DNA of 64,000 nt from Planctomycetota bacterium (GTDB lineage: Bacteria > Planctomycetota > SZUA-567 > H5-PLA8). The notes beneath the pieces are model-generated. The model worked only from the letters and a program-made list of their open reading frames with translations. It was not told the origin of the DNA and did no database searches. Below are positions 36,314 to 45,105 of this stretch, in pieces. The translations under genes and the position numbers were made by a program. Position 1 is the stretch's first letter. Each line of letters opens with the position of its first letter. The stretch is taken from contig JAOSKN010000003.1 in the NCBI GenBank assembly GCA_027493525.1, positions 124,001 to 188,000 on the forward strand, given 5' to 3'.

Positions 36314-37170
36314 GTGGCTCTCCTGGTCGCCGACCTGCACCTGCACAGCGACGCCTCCGACGGCGAACTGCCGCCGGAGGCCGTCGTGGACCTGGCCGCC
36401 GAGACCGGCCTGCGCGCCATCGCGCTCACCGACCACGACACCGTCGCGGGCCTCCCGCGCGCGCTCGAACGGGCCCGGTTGCGCGGCGTCGAAGTCATTC
36501 CCGGCTGCGAGTTGACGGCCTACGAGGGCTCCGTCGAACTGCACCTGCTCGCGTACGGCTTCGAGTTCGAGGACGAGGCCTCGCCGCTGGGCCGCCTGCT
36601 GAGCGCGCAGCGCGAGGCGCGCCACGCCCGAGCCTTCGAGATCGCCGCGAGGCTGCGCGGGCACGGCGTGGCGGTCCCCGACGAGGCGGTCCTCGCCGCC
36701 GCCGGCCCCGCCGCGGCGCTCGGCAGGCCTCACGTCGCCCGCGCGCTGGTGGCCGGCGGGCATGCGCGCGATATGCAGGACGCCTTCCAGCGCTACCTTG
36801 GCCGGCACGCGCCGGGGCACGTCGAGAAGCCGCGCGTCGCGCCCAAGACCGTCATCGACGCCGTGCACGCATCCGGGGGATCGTCGCCCTCGCGCATCCC
36901 TCGCCGCACGACGAATTGATCGCGCCGCTCTTCCGGCTGGGGCTCGACGCCGTGGAGGCCTTCCACGCGAACACGGGTGAAGCCAACCGCCGCTTCTACG
37001 CCGGGCTGGCCCGGCGCTACGACAAGGGGGTCACCGGCGGGAGCGACTTTCACGGCCCGCGCGCCAACCCCGCGCGCTCCGTGGGCTGCGACGGGATCGG
37101 CGCGCCCGCGCTGGCCGACCTGCGCCGGCGCATGGAGGCGCGAAAGCAGCATCCGATCGGTAAAGGGTAG
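36314..37170 (+). pseudogene. PHP-domain phosphoesterase, one-base frameshift
   Basis: The start GTG at 36314 gives ALLVADLHLHSDASDGELPP with the metal-binding HxH and the LTDHDTVAGL motif, as in RNase AM/YciV-type 3',5'-nucleoside bisphosphate phosphatases. At a run of five G (36875-36879) the frame is lost. One added base restores GIVALAHPSPHDELIAPLF ... VEAFHANTG ... GVTGGSDFHGPR, the remaining metal ligands, and ends at 37170. Full length is about 285 residues, normal for the family. All active-site motifs survive, so a sequencing indel is likely. Confidence 0.85.
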
Positions 37171-37258
37171 GCAGGCGCGGCGCCGCGCTCGGGTCGGTTA
37201 AAACCCTGGTTAAAGCCTCGGTGACCCTCCGCGTGCACTGCGCCCCGGCGGTGAAGCC

Positions 37259-38257
37259 GTGTGCAGGAAGGCGGACTCCGTGGACACCTCGCCCGACTCG
37301 CTCGAACTGATCCTCCCGCCGGACGCCGCCGGCAAGCGGCTCGACGTGGCGCTCGCCGAAGCCCTGCCGGAGCGCTCGCGCTCGTTCCTCGCGCGGCTGC
37401 TCAAGGACGGCGCGATCCTCGTCAACGGGCGCGAGGCGAAGCCCCGGTTCAAGGTCCAGGGCGGCGAGCGGATCGAGCTCGAGTTCCCCGAGGCCGAGGC
37501 GATCGAGGCGCGCCCCGAGCCGATTCCGCTGGCCGTGCTCTTCGAGGACGCCGACGTGATCGTGGTCGATAAGCCCGCCGGGATGGTCACGCATCCCAGC
37601 AAGGGGCACGCGACGGGCACGCTCGTCAACGCGCTGCTGGCGCACTGCGCCGACCTGAGCGGGATCAACGGCGCGCTGCGCCCCGGCATCGTCCATCGCC
37701 TGGACCGCGAGACCAGCGGCGTCATCGTCGCGGCCAAGAACGACCGCGCGCATCGGAACCTGCAGGAGCAGTTCATGGCGCGCACGGTCCGCAAGACCTA
37801 TCTTGCGCTGGCGCATGGGCAGCCTGCGAAGGACCGCTTCGCCTGCGAGGGCCGCATCGGCCGGCATCCGTCGCGGCGCATGGAGATGACCGTGCTCCGC
37901 GGGCCCGACGAGGGGCGCGCGGCGCATACGGACTTCGAGGTCCTCGCGCGGCTGCCGCTTCCGGGGGGCGAACGGGGCGGGGGCGGCGCGTGCCTGCTCC
38001 AGGCCAGCCCTCGGACCGGGCGCACCCATCAGATCCGCGTGCACCTGGCCAAGGCCGGCCACCCGGTCTTCGCCGACGGCCTCTACGGGAGGGAAGGAGA
38101 ATTGCCCGAACTGGGCCTGCGGCGGCACGCGCTGCACGCCTGGAAACTCGCCTTCGCGCACCCGCGCACCCAAGAATCGCTCAACTTCACGGCGCGGCTG
38201 GCCGAAGACATGGACGAGGCCCTGCGCCGCATGGGGGGAACCGCGCCCGTGGCATGA
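37259..38257 (+). CDS. RluD-family 23S rRNA pseudouridine synthase
   Basis: Up to 332 residues, starting at the GTG at 37259 or the one at 37280. An N-terminal S4 RNA-binding domain (KRLDVALAEALPERSRSFLARLLKDG) is followed by the RluA/RluD catalytic domain with HRLDRETSGV (catalytic Asp), KTYLALAHG and RTGRTHQIRVHLAKAGHPV. It isomerises uridines in the large-subunit rRNA. An unusual Gly/Arg insertion (PGGERGGGGACL, about 240) occurs before the last motif. Could be RluD or a close paralogue. Confidence 0.92.
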   Translation: MCRKADSVDTSPDSLELILPPDAAGKRLDVALAEALPERSRSFLARLLKDGAILVNGREAKPRFKVQGGERIELEFPEAEAIEARPEPIPLAVLFEDADVIVVDKPAGMVTHPSKGHATGTLVNALLAHCADLSGINGALRPGIVHRLDRETSGVIVAAKNDRAHRNLQEQFMARTVRKTYLALAHGQPAKDRFACEGRIGRHPSRRMEMTVLRGPDEGRAAHTDFEVLARLPLPGGERGGGGACLLQASPRTGRTHQIRVHLAKAGHPVFADGLYGREGELPELGLRRHALHAWKLAFAHPRTQESLNFTARLAEDMDEALRRMGGTAPVA

Positions 38258-38303
38258 TCGCCGCGGCGGACTTCATCGGGGCGGCCGCTCAGGAGGATCT
38301 CCC

Positions 38304-38498
38304 GTGGTCCACCCGCAACCGCCCGTCGCCCTGCGCGTGATCCGCAAGCCCGAGGCGCCGCCGGAGCCGCCCTTGGAGAGCCCCACCGTCCAGGGCCTGC
38401 GCCGCGTCGCCGAGAACCTCGACCGCATCGGCGCCGACCTCGATAACCTCCGCCGCCTCCTCGCCCGCTACGAAAATCTGGCCCAGCAGCAGGGTTGA
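38304..38498 (+). CDS. Small coiled-coil protein
   Basis: 64 residues from a GTG with gcaggagga-like purines upstream (caggaggatctccc). The second half is a heptad helix (LRRVAENLDRIGADLDNLRRLLARYENL), while the first half is Pro-rich. No family recognised. A short gap separates it from the pseudouridine synthase gene. Confidence 0.5.
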   Translation: MVHPQPPVALRVIRKPEAPPEPPLESPTVQGLRRVAENLDRIGADLDNLRRLLARYENLAQQQG

Positions 38499-38600
38499 GC
38501 CGCGAGAACCGGTTTTACGCTTTTCGGGTTGGGAAGTACGCCATGGGCTCCCATGGCCGGTTCACGTCCTGCCGTTTACCTCAACGCCCCGCCAAACAAA

Positions 38601-38624
38601 ACGGCCTCGCCGAAGCGAGGCCGT
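38601..38624 (-). terminator. Rho-independent terminator of rpmG
   Basis: A perfect 10-bp stem (acggcctcgc / gcgaggccgt) with a UUCG-type tetraloop on the minus strand, followed by ttttgttt. It lies 31 bp beyond the rpmG stop. Confidence 0.9.
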
Positions 38625-38654
38625 GCACGCATCGATGGCGGCAGGGTACTAAGG

Positions 38655-38825
38655 TTACTTGATCCGGCCTTCCTTGAAGAGCACGCGCTTGCGCACGATC
38701 GGGTCGTACTTGACCAGTTCGAGCTTCTCGGTCGTGTTGCGGCGGTTCTTGTAGGTCGTGTAGAAATACTCGGAGACGGTCGAGGTCATCTTGATCTTCT
38801 CGCGAGCGCCGGCGGCCTTGGCCAT
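38655..38825 (-). CDS. rpmG: 50S ribosomal protein L33
   Basis: 56 residues from the ATG at 38825 with aaggagtc upstream. The sequence MTSTVSEYFYTTYKNRRNTT, then EKLELVKYDPIVRKRVLFKE, is typical of L33. It is the cysteine-free form, lacking the zinc-binding CxxC pairs. Monocistronic on the minus strand, with its own terminator. Confidence 0.95.
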   Translation of the reverse strand: MAKAAGAREKIKMTSTVSEYFYTTYKNRRNTTEKLELVKYDPIVRKRVLFKEGRIK

Positions 38826-38974
38826 GACGAGACTCCTTGCATTGCGTAACGGCGGGGCAACCCCGCGCAGGGTCGAATAGCCTAGGCCAAGCCGCCGCCG
38901 TGTCAAGCCGCTCGGCGGCGCTTTTGTCCGGCGGGCCTTGAGGTTACCATGGCTGGCCGCAGGAGGCCCTGGAC

Positions 38975-39409
38975 ATGAGCAAGAACCTGATCGAGCGCCT
39001 CCCCGAGCGGCCCGACGCCGAGGCGCTCCTGGGCGCGCTGAGCTGGGACGCCGCGGGGCTGGTCACGGTCGTCGCCCGCGACGCGAAGCACGGCGAGGTC
39101 CTGATGGTCGCGCACGCCAACCGGGCGGCCCTGGAGGCCTCCCTGGCGACGGGTTTCATGCACTACTACTCGCGTTCGCGCGGGAAGCTCTGGAAGAAGG
39201 GCGAGGAGAGCGGGCACGCGCAGCGCCTGGTCCGGCTGCGCTTCGACTGCGACGGGGACGCCATCCTCGCCGAAGTGGAACAAACCGCGGGCGCGTGCCA
39301 CCTGGGCTACCGGTCCTGTTTCGCTTACGAGTGGCGGCCGGAGGCCGGCTTCGCGGTGGTGGGCGAGCGGGCGTTCGATCCCGCGCGGGCCTACAGGAAG
39401 AAGGGTTAA
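38975..39409 (+). CDS. hisI: Phosphoribosyl-AMP cyclohydrolase
   Basis: 144 residues. The enzyme opens the purine ring of phosphoribosyl-AMP in histidine synthesis. Key motifs: VLMVAHANRAALEASLATG, MHYYSRSRGKLWKKGEESGH, the Asp triplet RFDCDGDAIL (metal site) and ACHLGYRSCFAYEW with the zinc cysteines. It is the stand-alone HisI, without the HisE domain. hemB follows 11 bp later. Confidence 0.95.
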   Translation: MSKNLIERLPERPDAEALLGALSWDAAGLVTVVARDAKHGEVLMVAHANRAALEASLATGFMHYYSRSRGKLWKKGEESGHAQRLVRLRFDCDGDAILAEVEQTAGACHLGYRSCFAYEWRPEAGFAVVGERAFDPARAYRKKG

Positions 39410-39420
39410 AAGGAGAATCG

Positions 39421-40443
39421 ATGGGCTTCCCGAGCGTCCGCATGCGGCGGTTGCGCCGCGACGAGAATCTGCGCCGGCTGGTCCGCGAGACCCGCGTGCT
39501 GGTCGGCGACCTGATCGCGCCGCTCTTCGTCTGCGAAGGCGAGGGCTTGCGCGCCGAAATCCCCTCCATGCCCGGCGTCTACCGGCACTCCCTCGATACG
39601 CTCGTCGAGGAGGCGCGGTTGCTGCACCACCTGGGCGTGCCCGCCGTGCTGCTCTTCGGCATTCCCGGCGAGGACGAGAAGGACGCCGAGGGCACGCAGG
39701 CCTGGACGGGCGAAGGCATCGTCCAGCGCGCGTTGCGGGCGCTGCACGAGGCCGTCCCCGAACTGGTCCTCATCGCCGACGCCTGCCTCTGCGAGTACAC
39801 CGACCACGGCCACTGCGGCGTGCTCAGCCGCCGCAAGGAGGTCCAGAACGACAAGACGCTGGAGTTGCTCGAGCGCGTCGCGGTCAGCCAGGCGCAGGCC
39901 GGCGCCGCGATCGTCGCACCCTCCGGCATGATGGACGGCATGGTCCAGGCCATCCGCGCCGCGCTGGACAACAACGGCTTCGAGCACACGGCGATCATGT
40001 CCTATTCGACCAAGTTCTCCTCGGCCTTCTACGGCCCGTTCCGCGACGCCGCGGACTCCACGCCCCAGTTCGGGAATCGCCGCCAGTACCAGATGGATCC
40101 GCCCAACGCGCGCGAGGCCGTCCGCGAGACCGAACTCGACGCCGCCGAAGGCGCGGACATCGTGATGGTCAAGCCCGCGCTCGCCTACCTCGATGTCCTC
40201 TACCGCGTCCGGCAGGCCGTGCCCCAGCCGCTGGCCGCCTACAACGTCTCCGGCGAGTACAGCATGGTCAAAGCCGCCGCGCGCCAGGGCTGGCTCGACG
40301 AGAAGGCCACGGCCCTTGAGATCGTCACCGGCATCAAGCGCGCCGGCGCCGACATGATCATCACCTACTGGGCCAAGGACCTCGCCTCCTGGCTGCGCGA
40401 GGATCAGCCCGCCCGCGAGGAGCCGAAGAAGCACGAGGCGTAG
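39421..40443 (+). CDS. hemB: Delta-aminolevulinic acid dehydratase (porphobilinogen synthase)
   Basis: 340 residues, ATG at 39421 preceded by aaaaggagaatcg. It condenses two 5-aminolevulinates to porphobilinogen in heme synthesis. Zinc-site cysteines appear in DACLCEYTDHGHCG. The Schiff-base lysines are in SYSTKFSSAFYGPFRDAA and MVKPALAYLD. The C-terminal tail (EDQPAREEPKKHEA) is an extra charged extension. Probably cotranscribed with hisI. Confidence 0.97.
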   Translation: MGFPSVRMRRLRRDENLRRLVRETRVLVGDLIAPLFVCEGEGLRAEIPSMPGVYRHSLDTLVEEARLLHHLGVPAVLLFGIPGEDEKDAEGTQAWTGEGIVQRALRALHEAVPELVLIADACLCEYTDHGHCGVLSRRKEVQNDKTLELLERVAVSQAQAGAAIVAPSGMMDGMVQAIRAALDNNGFEHTAIMSYSTKFSSAFYGPFRDAADSTPQFGNRRQYQMDPPNAREAVRETELDAAEGADIVMVKPALAYLDVLYRVRQAVPQPLAAYNVSGEYSMVKAAARQGWLDEKATALEIVTGIKRAGADMIITYWAKDLASWLREDQPAREEPKKHEA

Positions 40444-40569
40444 CCGGCGCCCCCGAGCCCGCGCCGCCGCCGGCTCCGCCTGCCGCGCCGCTCGAACCGA
40501 TTGCCTCTTGAACTTTAGGCGCGCGACTTACACTGATGGGCGTTCGCGCGCGCCGCCGAGGGCCTCTGC

Positions 40570-41091
40570 ATGAAGTGCCAATTTCCCGACTGCAACCGGC
40601 AGGCGACGGTGCACCTCACCGAGTTGACCGGCGGGACCAAGAAAGAGATCCACCTCTGCGAGCAGCACGCCGGCGAGATGGGCGTCTCGAGCAAGGGCTA
40701 TTTCTCCGCCGCCGAACTCCTCGCCGGCATCGCCAAGTCCGCGCAGGGCGAGCAGCGCGAACTCGACGCCGGCGCCAAGTGCCCCACCTGCGGCATGACC
40801 CTCGGGCGCTTTCAGGCCTCCGGCCGCTTCGGCTGCCCCGACTGCTACACGACCTTCCACGACGATATCGTGCCGCTGGTCGAGCGCATCCACGACGCCA
40901 GCCAGCACGTCGGCAAGGTGCCCAAGCGCGCCTCCAAGGAGGTGACGCTGCGCACCGAAGTCCGCCGCCTGCTCCTGGAACTGGAAGAGACCGTCAAAAA
41001 GGAAGACTACGAGAAAGCCGCGCGCCTCCGCGACGAGATCAAGAAGCTCGAGGATCAGCTCGAAGCCGCCAAGACGTCGCCCAAGTCCTGA
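40570..41091 (+). CDS. McsA-like zinc/UVR-motif protein
   Basis: 173 residues. Zinc-binding pairs (MKCQFPDC ... HLCEQH, and KCPTCGMTL ... FGCPDC) are followed by a C-terminal UVR (UvrB/C) motif, EDYEKAARLRDEIKKLEDQL. The order matches McsA, the adaptor of McsB arginine kinase in protein quality control, but no McsB is seen here. The isomerase gene starts 23 bp downstream. Confidence 0.85.
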   Translation: MKCQFPDCNRQATVHLTELTGGTKKEIHLCEQHAGEMGVSSKGYFSAAELLAGIAKSAQGEQRELDAGAKCPTCGMTLGRFQASGRFGCPDCYTTFHDDIVPLVERIHDASQHVGKVPKRASKEVTLRTEVRRLLLELEETVKKEDYEKAARLRDEIKKLEDQLEAAKTSPKS

Positions 41092-41114
41092 GTGCGCGCT
41101 TAGGGTCCCCGCTC

Positions 41115-41942
41115 ATGAAGATCGGCTGCTTCACGCTGCCATTTCGCGCTTTCCCATTGGAACAAGCGCTGGAAGCCATCGCCGCGTCCGGCTTCCGGCA
41201 CGTCGGAATCTGGCCCACGCACGCCGAAAAGCCGCTCTTCGAGCCCAAGGCCGGGGAGGACGGCAAGGTGGCCGCCGTGCGCCGCGCCATCGAGGCCGCA
41301 GACCTCAAGCCCACCGTGCTCTTTGGCCAGCATCAGCCGCTCGACGAGGCGCAGTGGGAAGCCTTCGCGATCAAGCTCGAACAGGCCGCCGCGCTGGGCT
41401 GTTCCGAACTGCTGGCCTGGGGGCCTTGGCCTTGGAAAGAGTTTCACGTCGCCTGGCTCCCCGAGCCCGAATGGAAGCGCCTGGTCGACGCGTTCTTCAC
41501 CTACCTCCCGCGCGTCGCGAAGCAGGCCGAAGCCGCCGGCGTGACGGTCGCCTACAAGCCGCACTGCGGGGTGACGGCGGCGGCAATGGAACTGAAGCTC
41601 CTCGTCGAACGCGCCGGCAGCCCGCGCATCCGCGCCAGCTACGACGGCGGCAACGTCAGCTTTTACGAAGGGCTGAACCCGGCCGAAGACATCAAGCTCG
41701 TCGCGCCGCTCTGCCACAGCCTGATCGTGAAGGACCACAAGGGCGGCAAGGGCGGGCGCGAGTTCCCCAACGTCGGCCTGGGCGAGGTGGACCACAAGGC
41801 CATGCTCGCGGTGCTGAAAGCCCACGGCTTCGCCGGCCCGGTCTCGGTCGAGAAGCTGGAGGGCAAGACGCTCGAGGAACTCGCCGCCAGCGCGAAGCAT
41901 TCGTGCGCCGTCCTGGAACGCTACGCCGCGGAACTGGGGTGA
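41115..41942 (+). CDS. Xylose isomerase-like TIM-barrel protein
   Basis: 275 residues. Begins MKIGCFTLPFRAFPLEQALE and contains the AP endonuclease 2/xylose isomerase-type barrel with likely metal ligands in VAYKPHCGV, RASYDGGNVSFYEG, LIVKDHKGGKGGREFPNVGLGEVDH and GPVSVEKLEG. Such proteins are sugar epimerases or isomerases (for example inosose or hydroxypyruvate isomerase-like). The substrate cannot be told from sequence. Confidence 0.8.
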   Translation: MKIGCFTLPFRAFPLEQALEAIAASGFRHVGIWPTHAEKPLFEPKAGEDGKVAAVRRAIEAADLKPTVLFGQHQPLDEAQWEAFAIKLEQAAALGCSELLAWGPWPWKEFHVAWLPEPEWKRLVDAFFTYLPRVAKQAEAAGVTVAYKPHCGVTAAAMELKLLVERAGSPRIRASYDGGNVSFYEGLNPAEDIKLVAPLCHSLIVKDHKGGKGGREFPNVGLGEVDHKAMLAVLKAHGFAGPVSVEKLEGKTLEELAASAKHSCAVLERYAAELG

Positions 41943-42158
41943 GCGGCGCTGCGCGCAACGCCGCGCCGCCAACCGGAGCCTTCGCGTCCGAGCCTCGGCA
42001 CTCGGAACTCGGAACTCGGAACTCCACCCAACCCGCTTGAAGAACCCGCGCGAGCCGTTATCTTGTTTGCGCTCCGTGCGGCAAGCCTTCCGGAAACGCA
42101 CGGGGCTTGACAATCCAGTCTTCAAAAGCCGCCGTACGCGCCGACGCCGCGCGCCCGC

Positions 42159-42233
42159 GCCCCCATAGCTCAATGGATAGAGTGCTGGCCTCCGGAGCCT
42201 GAGATCCAGGTTCGAATCCTGGTGGGGGTGCCA
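42159..42233 (+). tRNA. tRNA-Arg(CCG)
   Basis: Cloverleaf with acceptor stem gccccca / tgggggt (first pair G-U), D-arm gctc/gagt, anticodon loop ctccgga (anticodon CCG), T-arm ccagg-ttcgaat-cctgg, discriminator G and encoded CCA. One U-U mismatch in the anticodon stem. Its 3' 23 bp serve as the attachment site of the integrated element and are restored by it, so the gene stays intact. Confidence 0.93.
42211..42233 (+). repeat. attL (23-bp direct repeat in tRNA-Arg)
   Basis: Starts ttcgaatcct and ends gggtgcca. Identical to 58729-58751. The bases on either side of the two copies differ, so the shared core is exactly 23 bp (T-loop to CCA end). Left boundary of the element. Confidence 0.93.
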
Positions 42234-42358
42234 ATTCAGTCCGGTTGTTTGAAGGAAATCCCAAAGCACAAAAGCGGCAAATTCCTGCGCGTTTCGGGCA
42301 AACGGCCACGAATTCGAATTCCGGCTCTGTCGTTTCGCGGAAACGCCAAGACGCTGAA

Positions 42359-42628
42359 ATGTCGTCTTCCGGAAACGATTTGAGGGAGTACGGACGGAAA
42401 CAAGAACCCTCGCTTATCGACCTTCGCACCGCAGTAGAGTCTTGCCCCGACCTACCAGAGGCCATTCGAGTCGGAATGCTGGCCATGCTGGCTGCGGTCG
42501 TTCCTGGCAGGCCCCAAAACCCACTTTCCTTGCCCTCTGGCGAGACTTCTCGTTCCAAACCGGCTTCGGACAGGTCCAACGACCGCGACGCATCCACAGG
42601 CCCAGGAAACGCGAACGGCGGCGCGTGA
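42359..42628 (+). CDS. Detached C-terminal segment of the element integrase
   Basis: 89 residues from the ATG at 42359 (LRTAVESCPDLPEAIRVGML, then AMLAAV). The same frame is open back through 42233 into the att core. In the excised circle it would join the integrase frame exactly (residue 428, Ala, followed by NSVRLFEGNPKAQK) and add 131 residues. The helical LPEAIRVGMLAML piece is of the kind found at integrase C-termini in tRNA-integrated elements. In the integrated state it has no integrase upstream and may be translated separately or not at all. Confidence 0.65.
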   Translation: MSSSGNDLREYGRKQEPSLIDLRTAVESCPDLPEAIRVGMLAMLAAVVPGRPQNPLSLPSGETSRSKPASDRSNDRDASTGPGNANGGA

Positions 42629-42636
42629 GGATCGGC

Positions 42637-43272
42637 ATGGCAAAGAACCGTCGAACGATCACCGTTGGGGAACTGCGCGAAAAACTGCGCACGGACCCGA
42701 ACAGCCTCACGGTTGATGAACTTAAGGCCGCGCAATTGCTACACGCGATGCGTCGGCAGCCACCGGATGAATCCCAGGCGGCATGGTTGGTCGGCCGGAA
42801 GAAGGCAGCCGAGTTGTTGGGTGTTTCGCTCAAGCGGCTTGATGAAGTTCTCGGGTCCGGTCGGCTGGCTAAAGCGGAACGCGGGAGGATCCACGTGTTT
42901 GAGGTCTGCCGGTACCTGCGCGAGGAAAGAGACGGGCGCAGGCGGCGCGTGGATGAACTGACGGCCGCTCGAAAGCAGTTGGACCGGGAAGGCGCGCGAT
43001 ACCGGAAGCTGAAGGCCGACCTTGCGCAGATGGAACTTGAAATCAGGGTCGGGAACTTCGTTCGCTCGAAAGTGGTGAAAGAGAAACATGAGCGTGCGAT
43101 GTTCATCTTCCGTGAGATTGTGGGGGAACTGAGGCGAGACCTTCCTGGCCGGCTGGAAGGCGCGGGCTTGCGGGATTGCTCTGCGATCCTGGCCCGGAAC
43201 CTTGACGGGATGCTCTTCGAGTACGCGAAGCGGTTGATGCAGGAAGCCGAGAAGGCGGGAGCGAGCGCGTGA
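42637..43272 (+). CDS. Nu1/TerS-like DNA-binding protein
   Basis: 211 residues. A winged-helix/HTH region (LVGRKKAAELLGVSLKRLDE followed by VLGSGRLAKAERGRIHVFEV) is followed by a long helix, RKQLDREGARYRKLKADLAQ then MELEIRVGNFVRSKVVKEKH. This is the layout of phage terminase small subunits of the Nu1 type (HTH, then KLKAxLAxMEL... and EVEE-like). In phages this subunit recognises the packaging site. No large subunit lies nearby. In satellites, a private small terminase redirects the helper phage packaging motor. It overlaps the next gene by 4 bp. Confidence 0.65.
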   Translation: MAKNRRTITVGELREKLRTDPNSLTVDELKAAQLLHAMRRQPPDESQAAWLVGRKKAAELLGVSLKRLDEVLGSGRLAKAERGRIHVFEVCRYLREERDGRRRRVDELTAARKQLDREGARYRKLKADLAQMELEIRVGNFVRSKVVKEKHERAMFIFREIVGELRRDLPGRLEGAGLRDCSAILARNLDGMLFEYAKRLMQEAEKAGASA

Positions 43273-43472
43273 AAGAGAACATGTGTCAGGCCCCCTACGC
43301 GAAGCTGGCGGCTTCACATGAGAAGCTGGCGCGGGGGCAGGTCTGGTGTCGGAAGTGCGGCCGGATGCGGCGCGTGGACGCGGCGCGGTGCTTGGCGAAG
43401 GGCTGGCCGAAATGCTGTGGCGCAACCATGACGGTTGACGCTCCGGAGGAACGAGGAAGCGACCATGAATGA
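43269..43472 (+). CDS. Small zinc-ribbon protein
   Basis: 67 residues from a GTG overlapping the previous stop (GTGA). Two Cys pairs, VWCRKCGRM ... WPKCCGATM, form a likely zinc ribbon. Function unknown. Small zinc proteins of this type are common in phage early regions. It overlaps the following gene start by 8 bp. Confidence 0.6.
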   Translation: MKENMCQAPYAKLAASHEKLARGQVWCRKCGRMRRVDAARCLAKGWPKCCGATMTVDAPEERGSDHE

Positions 43473-44688
43473 CGCCTTCGAAATCCGAATGGCCAAACGT
43501 GTCCTCAAGGGCATGAAGGGCAATACAAGCCCTTCTCTGCAACAGAGAGAAGTAGCGAAGTCTTGCCGCCTAATCATTTCGCGGCGGGGAACGCCCGATG
43601 ACGTACAGCGGGTGAGAAACTACAGCGGCGACAAGAAGGGCATTGCATCCCCTATCGGTGCAGTGACAAAGCGAATCAATAAAGTGCTCCAGCCGCTTTC
43701 GAGATTCACTGAGGCCGTTGACTCCCTTTCGGCGCTCAAGGCTTCCGGCCAAGGCACGACGGCAGCGGAGCAGCGACTTCTCAAAACCGTGGTAGGCGAA
43801 TTCGAGAAGTTCAGGAAGAGCCAGTTCGTCAAGGTGACTGCAAAGAATGTCGTAAAACTCTTTGGGCGCGATCCCGCGTTGGCAGGCGCATTCCTGAAAT
43901 CTGTTGGTCGGATTACTCGCGGCGTTGGCGCGGTAGGCGCGGTAGGCTTGGGAGTCCTACAGGGATTCGAGCACTTCTACCAGCAACGGCGGCTTGGCGC
44001 GCAGGCGACTTCCCGAACGATCGATGCAACGCGAGCACTCAACACCGATGCGCGGATCAGCGGGAACATTCGGCGCAAGGCTCTTGCGCGCGTTAAGGCG
44101 GCTGACTTCTTCACGAAGAACGGGACCGGCATAGGGGTCATTGACGAGTACATTGAGAATCGGCGCGCACAAGCTGCGGAAGAGGAAGCAAAGAAAGAAG
44201 CGGACGCCATTGGAGCGGCGCGGCCGGCGTTGCAGGAATTCGGCCTCGACCCGCTTACGGTTCTCGGTGAATTTGCGAGGAAGCGAGGGAAAACGGTTTC
44301 CAACCTGACGGAGAACGAGCGTAACGATGCGATTGATAATGCGCTCATTGAGAAGAACCGCAATGACCGCAATCTAAAAACGAACGCGGAGGCGTATGTT
44401 GCCGGCGAACTGAAGAAGCGTCTGTTCTACGAAGAAGTAATCGACGGGTTGCGCAGCGAGAAGGGATTCGAGGCGAAGAAAGAAGGGTTGCGCCAAGAGT
44501 ACCTAAATCGCGTTAGGACGTCGGCGCCCAAGAGGCTGGAGGAACGCGCCGCCGAAGCGGAGAAGGTCGAAGTTGAACGTGGTATGAATTCTCCGGTCAA
44601 GAATTTCCTGATGGAGGACAGGCAGCAAACCGCGCGGTACATGTTCCGCGCGGCCAGCAACCGGCATCAAGCGTGGATTGATGATTAG
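43465..44688 (+). CDS. Hypothetical element protein, 407 residues
   Basis: ATG at 43465 with ggaggaacgaggaag upstream. The N-terminus is basic (MAKRVLKGMKGNTSPSLQQR). A Gly/Ala/Val-rich hydrophobic stretch lies at about 155-180 (RITRGVGAVGAVGLGVLQGF). The rest is charged and helical with Glu/Lys/Arg coiled-coil segments (AQAAEEEAKKEADAIGAARP, KEGLRQEYLNRVRTSAPKRL). No family recognised. The amphipathic segment could insert in a membrane or be an internal virion-type helix. It is coupled to the following membrane gene by overlap. Confidence 0.55.
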   Translation: MNDAFEIRMAKRVLKGMKGNTSPSLQQREVAKSCRLIISRRGTPDDVQRVRNYSGDKKGIASPIGAVTKRINKVLQPLSRFTEAVDSLSALKASGQGTTAAEQRLLKTVVGEFEKFRKSQFVKVTAKNVVKLFGRDPALAGAFLKSVGRITRGVGAVGAVGLGVLQGFEHFYQQRRLGAQATSRTIDATRALNTDARISGNIRRKALARVKAADFFTKNGTGIGVIDEYIENRRAQAAEEEAKKEADAIGAARPALQEFGLDPLTVLGEFARKRGKTVSNLTENERNDAIDNALIEKNRNDRNLKTNAEAYVAGELKKRLFYEEVIDGLRSEKGFEAKKEGLRQEYLNRVRTSAPKRLEERAAEAEKVEVERGMNSPVKNFLMEDRQQTARYMFRAASNRHQAWIDD

Positions 44689-44989
44689 ATTCCTTACGAC
44701 CCCTGCGAGGATCTTCGTCCGCGCTCCTGCCTGGATCGTTCTTGGCTTCGCATTCGGTTTGACCTTACTCCTTGCGGAGTTCTACGAGGGCTTCTCCGGA
44801 GCCAGGGACGGGCAGGCCCTTGGCGAGATTGCGGCCGTGGACCGGGCAGGCGAACTTGTGGTGAACCGTCCGTGGTATGTGGGTTTGGCGCACTGGCTTT
44901 TCAGTTGTTTTATACTCCTACTGTCCCTTCCCATGTGTGCCTCAACTTGGGTGCTGGAACGCACTGAGTCTTCGCACTCGCCACGCTGA
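44681..44989 (+). CDS. Small membrane protein
   Basis: 102 residues from the ATG at 44681, overlapping the previous stop. Two hydrophobic spans: APAWIVLGFAFGLTLLLAEF (about 15-35) and YVGLAHWLFSCFILLLSLPM (about 65-87). Unknown function. Shared expression with the 407-residue protein is likely. Confidence 0.55.
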   Translation: MIRFLTTPARIFVRAPAWIVLGFAFGLTLLLAEFYEGFSGARDGQALGEIAAVDRAGELVVNRPWYVGLAHWLFSCFILLLSLPMCASTWVLERTESSHSPR

Positions 44990-45105
44990 AACCTGTTGGA
45001 TTCCCAAGGGTTAAGAGCCAACGTCTTGGACGATGGCGTAATTAATTTTCACTGCTTCCGCTTCCTGTTGAGAATCTATAATGGTGCTCAGCGAAAGGGT
45101 CACTT

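Noticed and set aside
33984..36515. An 843-residue fusion protein
   Set aside because: From about 35150 the frame is antisense-like, Arg/Ala-rich text over ribH and nusB. The Sel1 product ends naturally at 35235 after a one-base correction.
38540..38557. 18-bp perfect palindrome gccatggg-ct-cccatggc
   Set aside because: Single occurrence with no U-run. It might be an operator, but nothing nearby supports a specific role.
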